This document shows positions 1 through 6,021 of a DNA stretch of 6,215 nt, one piece after another. Position 1 is the first letter of the stretch. Every line of letters begins with the position of its first letter. Origin of the DNA: Betaproteobacteria bacterium. GTDB taxonomy: Bacteria > Pseudomonadota > Gammaproteobacteria > Burkholderiales > Gallionellaceae. Both the position numbers and the translations under genes were made by a program. The stretch is from assembly GCA_028871775.1 (NCBI GenBank), contig JAGWMH010000108.1, positions 1 to 6,215 on the forward strand, given 5' to 3'. The notes under the pieces were generated by a model, which was not told the origin of the DNA, searched no databases, and saw only the letters and a program-made list of their open reading frames with translations.

Positions 1-191
1 TCGCTTACGGCGACACTCGCGAACAGGCCATTGCGCGCATGCGCACCGCCCTGTCCGAACTGGGGGTGGAAGGTATAGACACCAATATCCCGCTGCATCA
101 GGAACTGATGTTGGACGCCGCCTTCCTGGGTGGTGGCACCAGCATCCATTATCTGGAACAAAAGCTAGCCGAACGCACCAAGGGAAGCTGA
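1..191 (+). CDS. accC: Biotin carboxylase subunit of acetyl-CoA carboxylase, C-terminal end (partial)
   Basis: Only the last 63 codons are present; the gene enters from the left edge, first full codon at 3, stop TGA at 189-191. The tail reads AYGDTREQAIARMRTAL, then GVEGIDTNIPLHQELM, then GGTSIHYLEQKL. This matches the C-terminal domain of AccC (E. coli has YGENRDVAIARM and GGTNIHYLEKKL at the same places). AccC carries out ATP-dependent carboxylation of biotin on AccB, the first half-reaction of acetyl-CoA carboxylase in cytosolic fatty-acid synthesis. The catalytic ATP-grasp region lies outside the window. The downstream prmA begins one base after the stop, so the two are almost certainly co-transcribed. 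Pyruvate carboxylase subunit A has a related tail, but the match and the prmA neighbour favour AccC. Confidence 0.93.
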   Translation, partial: AYGDTREQAIARMRTALSELGVEGIDTNIPLHQELMLDAAFLGGGTSIHYLEQKLAERTKGS

Positions 192-192
192 T

Positions 193-1083
193 ATGCCCTG
201 GCTCACGCTGACGGTCACCGCATCCGAACAGCAGGCCGAGACCCTGAGCGACGCCCTGCTGGAACTCGGCGCACTGTCGGTAGACGTACACGATGCGGAT
301 GCCGACACCCCGGACGAACATGCCATCTTCGGCGAACCGGGCGAACCCGCCCCGCATCTCTGGTCGCATAACCGCGTCACTGCGCTGTTTGCCGAAGATG
401 CGCGGATAGATGCCATCATGCTGGAAGCGGCACATGCCATCGGGCTGGAACAGCCGCCCGCCTATCACACCGAAACCCTGGCAGACAATGACTGGGTGCG
501 CCTGACCCAATCGCAGTTCGATCCCATCCGTATCTCGCAACGGCTGTGGATCGTGCCCACCTGGCACACCCCGTCCGACCCGGCAGCCATCAATATTACG
601 CTCGACCCCGGCTTGGCCTTCGGCACCGGCAGCCATCCCACCACACGCCTGTGCCTGCGCTGGCTGGACGCCAATATTCAGGGAGGAGAATCCGTGCTGG
701 ATTACGGCTGCGGCTCCGGCATCCTCGCCATCGCCGCCCTCAAACTGGGTGTGAGCAGCGCCACAGGTGTGGACGTGGATGCGCAGGCGGTGCAATCCAG
801 CCGCGACAACGCAGCCGCCAACAAAGTTGCGGCTCAGTTCTTCTTACCAGACGGCGCGCCGCAACGGCAAGCCGACATCGTCATCGCCAACATCCTCACC
901 AACCCGCTCAAAGTGCTCGCCCCGCTGCTCGCCGCTGCAACGCGGCAGGGCGGCCAGATCGTGCTGTCCGGCATACTCAGCGAACAGGCCGAAGACGTGA
1001 TGCAAATATATGCGCAATGGTTTGACCTGAAACCGCAGGTGATGGAAGATGGCTGGGCGTGTTTGTCCGGTGTAAAACGATGA
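193..1083 (+). CDS. prmA: Ribosomal protein L11 methyltransferase PrmA
   Basis: This 296-residue protein (E. coli PrmA is about 293) methylates ribosomal protein L11 with S-adenosylmethionine in the cytosol. The N-terminal part (about 1-60) is the L11-recognition domain typical of PrmA. The linker carries LDPGLAFGTGSHPTT (137-151), the PrmA hallmark. The class I methyltransferase core follows: SAM-binding motif I VLDYGCGSG (168-176), the acidic end of strand 2 in GVDVD (192-196), the catalytic-side motif IANILTNP (231-238) and VLSGIL (257-262). No key motif is missing. The ATG at 193 is one base after the accC stop and is preceded by a purine-rich AAGGGAAG ribosome-binding site. The 3' end overlaps the next gene by ATGA. 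Expression is probably constitutive with accC; L11 methylation is usually dispensable. Confidence 0.97.
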   Translation: MPWLTLTVTASEQQAETLSDALLELGALSVDVHDADADTPDEHAIFGEPGEPAPHLWSHNRVTALFAEDARIDAIMLEAAHAIGLEQPPAYHTETLADNDWVRLTQSQFDPIRISQRLWIVPTWHTPSDPAAINITLDPGLAFGTGSHPTTRLCLRWLDANIQGGESVLDYGCGSGILAIAALKLGVSSATGVDVDAQAVQSSRDNAAANKVAAQFFLPDGAPQRQADIVIANILTNPLKVLAPLLAAATRQGGQIVLSGILSEQAEDVMQIYAQWFDLKPQVMEDGWACLSGVKR

Positions 1084-1913
1084 GTACCACTACACAATGC
1101 CCACAATGCAATACCCGGTTTAAAGTAAGCCAGGAGCAGCTTGATGCGCATCAGGGCCTGGTGCGTTGCGGGCGATGCCAGGCGGTGTTCAATGCCGCAG
1201 AACATTTGCAGGACGACCAGCCCACCCCGCAGCTCGACCTGCCCATCGGACCGGAAGAAACCCGGCAAACGTCCGCTGAAGCTGTTTACGAAGAGCTCGA
1301 CTTCAGCCGCATGGACACGGCGCACATAAAAACCCCTGGCAAAAAAACCGGGGGCGCAGAGCCGGCCACGCTGGCGCAACAAATCACCTTTGCAGAAGAC
1401 CTGAATGCCACCTTTCCCGAACCAGTCAAGAAAACTCCTCGCTGGCCATGGGCAGTCGGCTGCCTGCTGCTGTTGATTGCACTGCTGTTGCAGGCCGCGT
1501 ATTTCTTCCGTGTCGAGCTCGCCGCGAACCTGCCCGGCCTCAAACCCGCGCTCACCGCCTATTGCGAGTTGCTCCAGTGCACCGTTCCGTTGCCACAGAA
1601 AGCGGATTTGATGAGCATCGAATCTTCCGACCTGGAAGCCGACCCGGCACAGCCCAATGTCATCATCCTCAACGCCCTTCTGCACAACCGCGCGTTTTAC
1701 GCGCAGGCCTATCCCAATCTCGAGCTCACTCTGACCGACACGCAGGACAAGGCGCTGGCGCGCCGCACCTTCCGCCCGGCGGAATACCTCAGGCAGGGTG
1801 AAAATGAAAAACAAGGCTTGGCGGCCAATCGTGAACTCAGTGTAAAACTGAACCTCGACACCACCGACCTCAAGCCGTCCGGGTATCGGCTGTTCCTGTT
1901 TTATCAGCAGTAA
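1080..1913 (+). CDS. MJ0042 zinc-ribbon / DUF3426 single-pass membrane protein of unknown function
   Basis: This 277-residue protein has three parts. The N-terminal zinc ribbon has CPQC at residues 7-10 and CGRC at 30-33, the MJ0042 pattern, and should bind one zinc. A low-complexity, Pro/Glu/Lys-rich linker of about 85 residues follows. One hydrophobic segment at about 122-143 (Trp-Pro-Trp, then a run of Leu/Ile/Ala) is preceded by basic residues (VKKTPR), so the zinc ribbon is expected in the cytoplasm. The C-terminal part (about 145-277) resembles DUF3426, including the paired cysteines of YCELLQC and the [15 protein letters not shown] ending. The function of the family is not known. I chose the ATG at 1080, which overlaps the prmA stop as ATGA, rather than the in-frame GTG at 1059. 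No clear Shine-Dalgarno precedes it, so translational coupling to prmA is likely. Confidence 0.9.
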   Translation: MSTTTQCPQCNTRFKVSQEQLDAHQGLVRCGRCQAVFNAAEHLQDDQPTPQLDLPIGPEETRQTSAEAVYEELDFSRMDTAHIKTPGKKTGGAEPATLAQQITFAEDLNATFPEPVKKTPRWPWAVGCLLLLIALLLQAAYFFRVELAANLPGLKPALTAYCELLQCTVPLPQKADLMSIESSDLEADPAQPNVIILNALLHNRAFYAQAYPNLELTLTDTQDKALARRTFRPAEYLRQGENEKQGLAANRELSVKLNLDTTDLKPSGYRLFLFYQQ

Positions 1914-1915
1914 TT

Positions 1916-1936
1916 CGGGCGGCTTGCTGCCCGTTT
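1916..1936 (+). terminator. Weak intrinsic terminator candidate after the DUF3426 gene
   Basis: The sequence CGGGCGG-CTTG-CTGCCCG (1916-1933) folds into a 7-bp stem with one G-U pair, three bases after the stop codon of the zinc-ribbon gene. It is followed by only three T residues and then a C/T-rich stretch. The stem is good but the U-tract is poor, so it may terminate only partly. It overlaps the -35 element of the next promoter. Confidence 0.45.
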
Positions 1937-1952
1937 CCCTCTCCGGTATAGT
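1924..1952 (+). promoter_or_regulatory. Sigma70-like promoter for the glycine riboswitch / gcv operon
   Basis: TTGCTG at 1924-1929 and TATAGT at 1947-1952 are separated by exactly 17 bp. The -10 box matches TATAAT at five of six positions; the -35 matches mainly in TTG. Transcription would begin near 1958-1962, just upstream of the first riboswitch helix, which starts near 1969. Position relative to the aptamer is the strongest argument for this call. Confidence 0.65.
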
Positions 1953-1966
1953 GGCGCCTGCCATTC

Positions 1967-2066
1967 AGACCAATGGGAGAGCGTGCCAGCCAGTATCGTT
2001 CAGAGACTGGGGCACCGCCGAAGGCGCAACACCCGCAACCGCTCAGGCTCAAGGAACCGTTGGATC
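1967..2066 (+). promoter_or_regulatory. Glycine riboswitch, aptamer I
   Basis: This is the first half of a tandem glycine (gcvT-type) riboswitch. P1 pairs CCAAT (1970-1974) with GTTGG (2059-2063). The conserved GGGAGAG follows at once. P2 is long: GTGCC/GGCAC (1983-1987 with 2011-2015) capped by CCAGT/ACTGG (1990-1994 with 2006-2010). The signature CGCCGAAGGCGCAA lies at 2016-2029, and the 3' core reads CTCAGGCTCAAGGAACCG. The aptamer is of ordinary length. Only about seven nucleotides separate its P1 from aptamer II, the spacing expected of a tandem glycine riboswitch. Glycine binding should favour expression of the downstream gcv genes. Confidence 0.93.
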
Positions 2067-2070
2067 AGGC

Positions 2071-2294
2071 AAATCTGGAGAGCGCTGTTTTACGCAGCCA
2101 CCGAAGGGGCACGCGGATTTCGATGCCTCTAAGAACCGTAGCGAGCGATTTGAATGCAAGGCGCACGGAACGCAACAACCGGAATGTACACAGGAGTACA
2201 TGAGGATTGCGAGTACCGCGCAACGCAGCAGTCAATTCGCGCAGCAGGCTATTAGAGGTATCGCCGTAATCTCTCAGGTACCAAGGACAGATGG
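2071..2294 (+). promoter_or_regulatory. Glycine riboswitch, aptamer II with an oversized P3 arm
   Basis: Second glycine aptamer. P1 pairs ATCTG (2073-2077) with CAGAT (2288-2292). The conserved GGAGAG follows; a P2 hairpin can form from GCTG/CAGC; the signature CACCGAAGGGGCA lies at about 2099-2111. The 3' core AATCTCTCAGGTACCAAGG starts at about 2268 and is canonical. Both halves of the core are intact, but they are about 155 nt apart because the P3 arm is greatly extended, giving about 224 nt against roughly 100 for a usual aptamer. The base of P3 still pairs (GCGG 2113-2116 with CCGT 2264-2267), so the aptamer could still fold and bind glycine. Confidence 0.9.
2121..2263 (+). repeat. Folded repeat-like extension (possible MITE/interspersed palindrome) inside P3 of aptamer II
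   Basis: The segment is bounded by a 12-bp helix, CGATGCCTCTAA (2121-2132) with TTAGAGGTATCG (2252-2263), with one G-U pair. Inside, GCGAGCG...GAATGC (2141-2157) pairs imperfectly with GCAGTCAATTCGCGC (2228-2242). At the centre ATGTAC (2184-2189) and GTACAT (2196-2201) form a perfect 6-bp hairpin with loop ACAGGA. The whole is a long imperfect palindrome of about 143 nt with no open reading frame of note. Such architecture suits a non-autonomous dispersed element, but no target-site duplication is evident and a second copy is not in the window. It could instead be a natural elongated P3. Confidence 0.6.
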
Positions 2295-2326
2295 GGCGCA
2301 GCACGAATTCGTGCTGCGCCCTTTTT
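2294..2326 (+). terminator. Intrinsic terminator / expression platform of the glycine riboswitch
   Basis: A perfect 28-nt palindrome at 2294-2321 (5' arm GGGCGCAGCACGAA and its exact complement) folds into a 12-14-bp GC-rich hairpin. It is followed by TTTTT (2322-2326) and, after CA, six further T. It begins two bases after the 3' strand of aptamer II P1 and ends just before the gcvT ribosome-binding site. By family knowledge, glycine binding should favour read-through. The antiterminator helix is not obvious, because the stem hardly overlaps P1. Confidence 0.88.
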
Positions 2327-2334
2327 CATTTTTT

Positions 2335-2340
2335 GAAGGA
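2335..2340 (+). promoter_or_regulatory. gcvT ribosome-binding site
   Basis: GAAGGA sits directly after the terminator T-tract. Two consecutive in-frame ATG codons follow at 2344 and 2347, with spacings of 3 and 6 nt. The second has the better spacing and gives [11 protein letters not shown], which fits the usual GcvT N-terminus. Confidence 0.65.
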
Positions 2341-2346
2341 CACATG

Positions 2347-3432
2347 ATGCTCAAGCAAACCCCGCTCAACGCAGCACACCGCGCCATGGGCGCAAAAATG
2401 GTTGATTTCGGCGGCTGGGACATGCCGGTGAATTACGGCTCCCAGATAGAGGAACATCATCGAGTCCGCAACGACTGCGGCATGTTCGATGTGTCGCACA
2501 TGCGCGTGGTGGACATGAAGGGTGCCGGCGTGCGCTCCTTCCTGTGCTACCTGCTGGCGAACAACGTGGACAAACTCGCCTTGCCCGGCAAGGCTCTGTA
2601 CTCATCCATGTTGCTGGACAACGGCGGGGTGATTGACGACCTGATCGTGTACTTCATGAAGGAAGACTGGTTCCGCATCGTGGTTAATGCGGGTACTGCC
2701 GACAAGGACATCGCGTGGATGAAACGACAAGCCGCCAAACATGCACCACAGCTCACGGTCGCCGATCATCCCGAGCTCGCCATGATCGCGGTGCAAGGCC
2801 CGAATGCGCGCGCCAAAGTGTGGCAGGTGCTGCCACAAACCAGAGCTGCCACCGAAGGCTTGCAGAATTTCCAGGCGGCGGATTGCGGCGAATACTTCGT
2901 GGCACGCACCGGCTACACCGGCGAAGATGGTTTTGAAATCATGTTGCCCGCGGAAAAAGCCGAAGGCCTCTGGAACGCACTGCATCAGGCAGGCGTTCAC
3001 TCCATCGGCCTCGGCGCGCGCGACACCTTGCGCCTGGAAGCAGGCATGAATCTGTACGGCCAGGACATGGACGAAACGGTCAATCCGCTGGAATCCGGCC
3101 TGGGTTGGACGGTGGATTTGAAGAGTGAACGCGACTTCATCGGCAAGGCGGCACTGCTGGCCAACCCGCCAAAACGCAAGCTGGCCGGGCTGGTATTGCT
3201 GGATCGCGGCGTATTGCGCGGCCATCAACAGGTCCACACCGCGCACGGCATTGGCGAAATTACCAGCGGCAGTTTCTCGCCCACACTGGAAAAATCCATC
3301 GCGCTGGCACGCCTGCCGAAAGAAGTGCAAATCGGCGACACGGTGCAAGTGGCGATTCGCGATAAAATGCTGGCAGCGAAAGTGGTGAAGTACCCGTTTG
3401 CAAGAAATGGTAAGGCAGTTTGTAGTCTTTAG
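2347..3432 (+). CDS. gcvT: Aminomethyltransferase, glycine cleavage system T protein
   Basis: This 361-residue protein (E. coli 364) takes the aminomethyl group from the lipoyl arm of GcvH, releases ammonia and passes the one-carbon unit to tetrahydrofolate. Visible family signatures are the N-terminal [22 protein letters not shown], split here as [11 protein letters not shown] (17-27) and YGSQIEEHH (30-38), then GMFDVSHM (45-52), NGGVIDDL (92-99) containing the catalytic-type Asp at 97, [10 protein letters not shown] (189-198) and [18 protein letters not shown] (221-238). A C-terminal barrel domain ends [10 protein letters not shown]. Nothing essential is missing. The frame is open upstream through the riboswitch back to 1924, but that part is RNA. 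I chose ATG 2347 on ribosome-binding-site spacing; ATG 2344 is possible. The gene is controlled by the glycine riboswitch and terminator just upstream. Confidence 0.97.
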   Translation: MLKQTPLNAAHRAMGAKMVDFGGWDMPVNYGSQIEEHHRVRNDCGMFDVSHMRVVDMKGAGVRSFLCYLLANNVDKLALPGKALYSSMLLDNGGVIDDLIVYFMKEDWFRIVVNAGTADKDIAWMKRQAAKHAPQLTVADHPELAMIAVQGPNARAKVWQVLPQTRAATEGLQNFQAADCGEYFVARTGYTGEDGFEIMLPAEKAEGLWNALHQAGVHSIGLGARDTLRLEAGMNLYGQDMDETVNPLESGLGWTVDLKSERDFIGKAALLANPPKRKLAGLVLLDRGVLRGHQQVHTAHGIGEITSGSFSPTLEKSIALARLPKEVQIGDTVQVAIRDKMLAAKVVKYPFARNGKAVCSL

Positions 3433-3433
3433 A

Positions 3434-3520
3434 CGTCAGTCGCTAGTTAAAACAAAATAACGCACAGCGACAAGCCCAACTAACGACTAGCTACTAACGA
3501 CTAATGACTATCGACTGAAA
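3434..3520 (+). repeat. Phased ACTANNN heptad repeats with inverted partners in the gcvT-gcvH spacer
   Basis: From 3479 the spacer reads in strict 7-nt steps: ACTAACG, ACTAGCT, ACTAACG, ACTAATG, ACTATCG, then ACTGAAA, ending in the gcvH ribosome-binding site. Upstream, CGTCAGT and CGCTAGT (3434-3447) are the same heptads in reverse complement. AGTCGCTAGTT (3438-3448) can pair with AACTAACGACT (3478-3488) at 10 of 11 positions. An AT-rich 29-nt loop lies between. No open reading frame or promoter is evident here. Confidence 0.7.
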
Positions 3521-3530
3521 GGAGATTTGA

Positions 3531-3920
3531 ATGAGCAACCCGAGCAACCTGAAATACACCGCCTCCCATGAATGGGTCAGAACCGAAGCCGACGGCACTG
3601 TCAGCGTGGGCATCACGCAACACGCGCAGGAACTGCTGGGCGACATGGTATTTGTGGAAAACCCCGCCGTGGGCCGCAAACTGAAAGCGGGAGAAGAATG
3701 CGCGGTGGTGGAATCGGTGAAGGCTGCGGCGGATGTGTATGCGCCGGTTGCCGGTGTAGTGGCGGCGGTGAACAGCGATCTGGACAGCGCCCCGGAACAT
3801 ATCAACTCCGACCCATACGGCGCGTGGATGTTCAAGCTCAAGCCGGACAATGCCGCCGACGTGAACGGCCTGATGGATGCCACGGCATATCAGGCGCATG
3901 TGGACAGCGAAGCACATTAG
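3531..3920 (+). CDS. gcvH: Glycine cleavage system H protein (lipoyl carrier)
   Basis: This 129-residue protein (E. coli 129) is the small lipoylated shuttle that carries the aminomethyl intermediate from P protein to T protein and is reoxidised by lipoamide dehydrogenase. The lipoyl-domain signature [20 protein letters not shown] spans about 54-73, and the lipoylated lysine is Lys64 in ESVKA. The N-terminal KYTASHEWV (8-16) and the [10 protein letters not shown] segment (96-105) are also typical. A strong AAAGGAGA ribosome-binding site (3518-3525) stands about six bases before the ATG. The gene is 98 nt downstream of gcvT, separated by heptad repeats, and is presumably in the same transcript. 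Lipoylation needs LipA/LipB or LplA, encoded elsewhere. Confidence 0.98.
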   Translation: MSNPSNLKYTASHEWVRTEADGTVSVGITQHAQELLGDMVFVENPAVGRKLKAGEECAVVESVKAAADVYAPVAGVVAAVNSDLDSAPEHINSDPYGAWMFKLKPDNAADVNGLMDATAYQAHVDSEAH

Positions 3921-3926
3921 AAACTG

Positions 3927-3998
3927 GTGAAAGGTGAAAAGTGAAAGGTGAAACGTCACACCTTTCCCACATTTCACGTTTCACTTCTCACTTTTCAC
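3927..3998 (+). repeat. GTGAAAN heptad array facing its reverse complement: long hairpin between gcvH and gcvPA
   Basis: Four phased heptads GTGAAAG, GTGAAAA, GTGAAAG, GTGAAAC occupy 3927-3954. After a short centre, TTTCAC-type units in the opposite sense run 3972-3998. Arm 3934-3956 pairs with arm 3976-3998 at 21 of 23 positions around a 19-nt loop. A competing inner hairpin pairs GAAAGGTG (3943-3950) with CACCTTTC (3959-3966). The stem ends ten bases before the gcvPA start codon, and no T-tract suitable for termination follows it immediately. Confidence 0.8.
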
Positions 3999-4008
3999 GG
4001 ATTTTAAA

Positions 4009-5361
4009 ATGCCCTTCATCCCCCACACCGAACCCGATATTGCCGCGATGCTCGCCAGCATAGGCGCGCCGAACATTGATGCGCTGTTCGACGAAATCCC
4101 TGCCGCGCTGCGCAGTGGCAAGCTCACCCAGGTGCCCGAGGGCATGAATGAAATGCAGGTGTCGCGCCTGATGCATGAGCGCGCGGCACTCGACACCCCG
4201 CTGCTCAACTTCACCGGCGCGGGCGCATACGAACACCACATTCCTGCGGCAGTGTGGGAGATTGCCACACGCGGCGAGTTCTACACCGCCTATACGCCGT
4301 ACCAGGCCGAGGCCAGCCAGGGCACGCTGCAAGTGCTGTACGAATACCAGACCATGATCGCATCGCTGACCGGCATGGATGCCTCCAACGCCAGCCTGTA
4401 CGACGGCGCCTCTGCACTGGCCGAGGCGATCCTGATGGCGGTGCGCGCGCACAAGAGCTCGCGCCGTGTGCTGTTGCCCGCCACCGTCAGCCCGCTGTAC
4501 CGCAGCGTCGCGCGCAGCATCGTCAAACTGCAAGACATCGAGCTGGTGGAAATCCCGTTCGATGCCGCGACCGGAACCACCGACCTCAAGGCATTGGAAC
4601 AGCATGCGGGCAGCGACATTGCCGCGCTGGTCATCCCGCAGCCGAATTTCTTCGGCGCGCTGGAAGATGTGGATGCGCTTACCGCCTGGGCGCATGCACA
4701 GAATGCGCTGGCCATCGGACTGGTGAACCCGTTGTCGCTGGCGCTGCTGAAAGCACCTGGCAACTGGAGTGAAACGGGGGCGGACATCGCGGTGGGCGAC
4801 GGTCAGCCGCTCGGCTCACCGCTATCCAGCGGCGGCCCGTATTTCGGCTTCATGTGCTGCAAGCAGGCACTGGTGCGCCAGATGCCGGGGCGCATCATCG
4901 GCCGCACCGTGGACCTGGATGGCAAGCCGGGCTTCACGCTGACGCTGCAGGCGCGCGAGCAGCACATCCGCCGCGCCAAGGCGACTTCCAACATTTGCAG
5001 CAATCAGGGGCTGATGGTGACCGCAGCGGCTATCCACATGGCATTGCTCGGCGTGGACGGGCTGCGCCGCGTCGCCGCGGCATCGCACGCCAACACGCAA
5101 GCCCTTACGGTGCAGGCCGGCGGCGTGCATGGCGTGAAGCGGTTGTTCAGTGCGCCGCATTTTCACGAAGTCGTGCTGCACCTGCCCAAATCCTCTGCGG
5201 CGGTGTTGGCCAGCATGGCCGGACAAGGTGTATCGGGCGGTTTCGATCTGCAGCCGCACTACCCGCAACTGGGCAATGCTATTCTGGTGTGCGCCACCGA
5301 AACCAAAACCAATGAAGACTTGCAACGCTATGTGACGGCGTTACGCCACGCACTTTACTAA
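4009..5361 (+). CDS. gcvPA: Glycine dehydrogenase (decarboxylating) subunit 1, P protein alpha chain
   Basis: This 450-residue protein corresponds to the N-terminal half of the P protein, about half the length of one-chain GcvP. With GcvPB it decarboxylates glycine and loads the aminomethyl group onto lipoylated GcvH. Family signatures are [12 protein letters not shown] (68-79), [16 protein letters not shown] (90-105), [18 protein letters not shown] (123-140), [19 protein letters not shown] (263-281), MPGRIIGRT (292-300) and [18 protein letters not shown] (326-343). In split enzymes the lysine that binds pyridoxal phosphate is in the PB chain, so this protein alone should not be active. The ATG at 4009 has only a weak ACGGA (3997-4001) as ribosome-binding site, partly inside the GTGAAA hairpin. 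The expected partner gcvPB does not follow; tpx does, 19 nt later. Confidence 0.96.
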   Translation: MPFIPHTEPDIAAMLASIGAPNIDALFDEIPAALRSGKLTQVPEGMNEMQVSRLMHERAALDTPLLNFTGAGAYEHHIPAAVWEIATRGEFYTAYTPYQAEASQGTLQVLYEYQTMIASLTGMDASNASLYDGASALAEAILMAVRAHKSSRRVLLPATVSPLYRSVARSIVKLQDIELVEIPFDAATGTTDLKALEQHAGSDIAALVIPQPNFFGALEDVDALTAWAHAQNALAIGLVNPLSLALLKAPGNWSETGADIAVGDGQPLGSPLSSGGPYFGFMCCKQALVRQMPGRIIGRTVDLDGKPGFTLTLQAREQHIRRAKATSNICSNQGLMVTAAAIHMALLGVDGLRRVAAASHANTQALTVQAGGVHGVKRLFSAPHFHEVVLHLPKSSAAVLASMAGQGVSGGFDLQPHYPQLGNAILVCATETKTNEDLQRYVTALRHALY

Positions 5362-5380
5362 CTTTACCAGGGAGAACAAC

Positions 5381-5890
5381 ATGGCACACAGCACAGCACT
5401 CGGCGGTAACCCCGTGCAACTGAACGGCAACTTCCCCAAGGTAGGACAAACCGCACCGGCTTTCTCGCTGGTGAACAAGGAGTTACAGGACATCACGCTG
5501 GCCAGTTTCGGCAACAAGCGCAAGGTGCTGAACATTGTCCCCAGCCTGGACACTGCGACCTGCGCAGCCTCCGAACGGCGCTTCAACCAGATTGCCGGCA
5601 GCCTGGACAACGCCGTGGTGATTACCATCTCCGCCGACCTGCCGTTCGCCATGGCGCGGTTCTGCGCCAGCGAGGGGCTGAACAATGTGGTCAACCTGTC
5701 CCTGATGCGCGGCCGCGAGTTCCTGCGCAACTACGGCGTGGAAATCGCCAGCGGCGTGCTGGTCGGGCTCGCCACGCGAGCGGTGATCGTGCTGGATGGC
5801 AACAACGTGGTGCGCTATACCGAACTGGTCAGCGAGATCAAGAACGAGCCGAATTACGAGGCGGCGCTGGCCGCGCTGAAAGCTATTTAA
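5381..5890 (+). CDS. tpx: Thiol peroxidase (atypical 2-Cys peroxiredoxin, Tpx family), copy 1
   Basis: This 169-residue protein (E. coli Tpx is 168) reduces hydrogen peroxide and organic hydroperoxides with electrons from thioredoxin. The peroxidatic cysteine is Cys61 in PSLDTATC, with the active-site threonine at 58. The resolving cysteine is Cys95 in [12 protein letters not shown], and the conserved arginine is Arg133 in ATRAVIVLD. All catalytic residues are present and there is no signal peptide, so a cytoplasmic enzyme is expected (the E. coli protein was once thought periplasmic). AGGGAG (5369-5374) lies six bases before the ATG. The 19-nt gap from gcvPA implies co-transcription and hence possible glycine control. 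The 3' part from 5697 onward is repeated almost exactly in reverse orientation at 6022-6215. Confidence 0.97.
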   Translation: MAHSTALGGNPVQLNGNFPKVGQTAPAFSLVNKELQDITLASFGNKRKVLNIVPSLDTATCAASERRFNQIAGSLDNAVVITISADLPFAMARFCASEGLNNVVNLSLMRGREFLRNYGVEIASGVLVGLATRAVIVLDGNNVVRYTELVSEIKNEPNYEAALAALKAI

Positions 5891-5902
5891 TTTTGTTTCG
5901 TC

Positions 5903-5922
5903 ATTCCCGCGCAGGCGGGAAT
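5903..5922 (+). repeat. dRS3-like palindrome, left copy
   Basis: ATTCCCGC-GCAG-GCGGGAAT is a perfect 8-bp inverted repeat with a 4-nt loop, within the familiar context CGTCATTCCCGC...GGGAATCCAG. It fits the ATTCCC-N8-GGGAAT pattern known as dRS3 in Neisseria and found as a dispersed repeat in other proteobacteria. It lies 12 nt after the tpx stop and could also act as a weak hairpin in the 3' untranslated region. Confidence 0.8.
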
Positions 5923-5928
5923 CCAGTT

Positions 5929-5955
5929 GAAAAAATAGCGCCCCGCATTGCGGGG
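5929..5955 (-). terminator. Intrinsic terminator candidate for the minus-strand tpx copy
   Basis: CCCCGC-ATT-GCGGGG (5941-5955) is a 6-bp GC-only hairpin. Read on the minus strand, it is followed after five bases by six T (complement of A5930-5935). It lies downstream of the minus-strand tpx stop, so it suits that transcript better than the plus-strand one, where no T-run follows. The gap between stem and T-run makes it imperfect. Confidence 0.5.
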
Positions 5956-5989
5956 ACAAAGCCAAAGACATATTAAATAAACCTGCTGG

Positions 5990-6009
5990 ATTCCCGCCTG
6001 CGCGGGAAT
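5990..6009 (-). repeat. dRS3-like palindrome, right copy (inverted)
   Basis: This is the same 20-nt ATTCCC-N8-GGGAAT element in mirror orientation, 12 nt after the stop of the minus-strand tpx copy. The two 36-nt arms (5891-5926 and 5986-6021) differ at a single position, so the dRS3 element was part of the duplicated segment or was made uniform with it. Confidence 0.8.
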
Positions 6010-6021
6010 GACAAAACAAAA

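Noticed and set aside
1059..1079. GTG at 1059 as an earlier start for the zinc-ribbon gene
   Set aside because: The ATG at 1080 forms the typical ATGA overlap and places the first Cys motif at the usual distance; the extra seven residues overlap the end of prmA.
1341..1347. A7 run in the zinc-ribbon gene as a programmed frameshift site
   Set aside because: It encodes AAA AAA A in a linker of an intact frame, and neither shifted product nor a clear stimulatory structure is supported beyond a short CCCC/GGGG pairing.
834..1964. 376-codon minus-strand open frame opposite prmA and the zinc-ribbon gene
   Set aside because: It lies antisense to two genes with clear family motifs; the length is expected from high GC. 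No recognisable domain or ribosome-binding site.
1924..2343. Open frame extending upstream of gcvT (would add 140 residues to its N-terminus)
   Set aside because: The extension lies in the promoter, riboswitch and terminator, has no GcvT homology, and a ribosome-binding site precedes ATG 2344/2347.
2602..3348. 248-codon minus-strand open frame opposite gcvT
   Set aside because: Shadow of a well-supported gene, with an unrecognisable product.
3479..3998. Heptad arrays considered as a CRISPR or iteron array
   Set aside because: Units are only 7 nt with no spacers, no cas or rep genes nearby, and the arrays sit inside an operon.
3988..4695. 235-codon minus-strand open frame opposite gcvPA
   Set aside because: Shadow of gcvPA; composition is Arg/Gly/His-rich as in GC-rich antisense frames.
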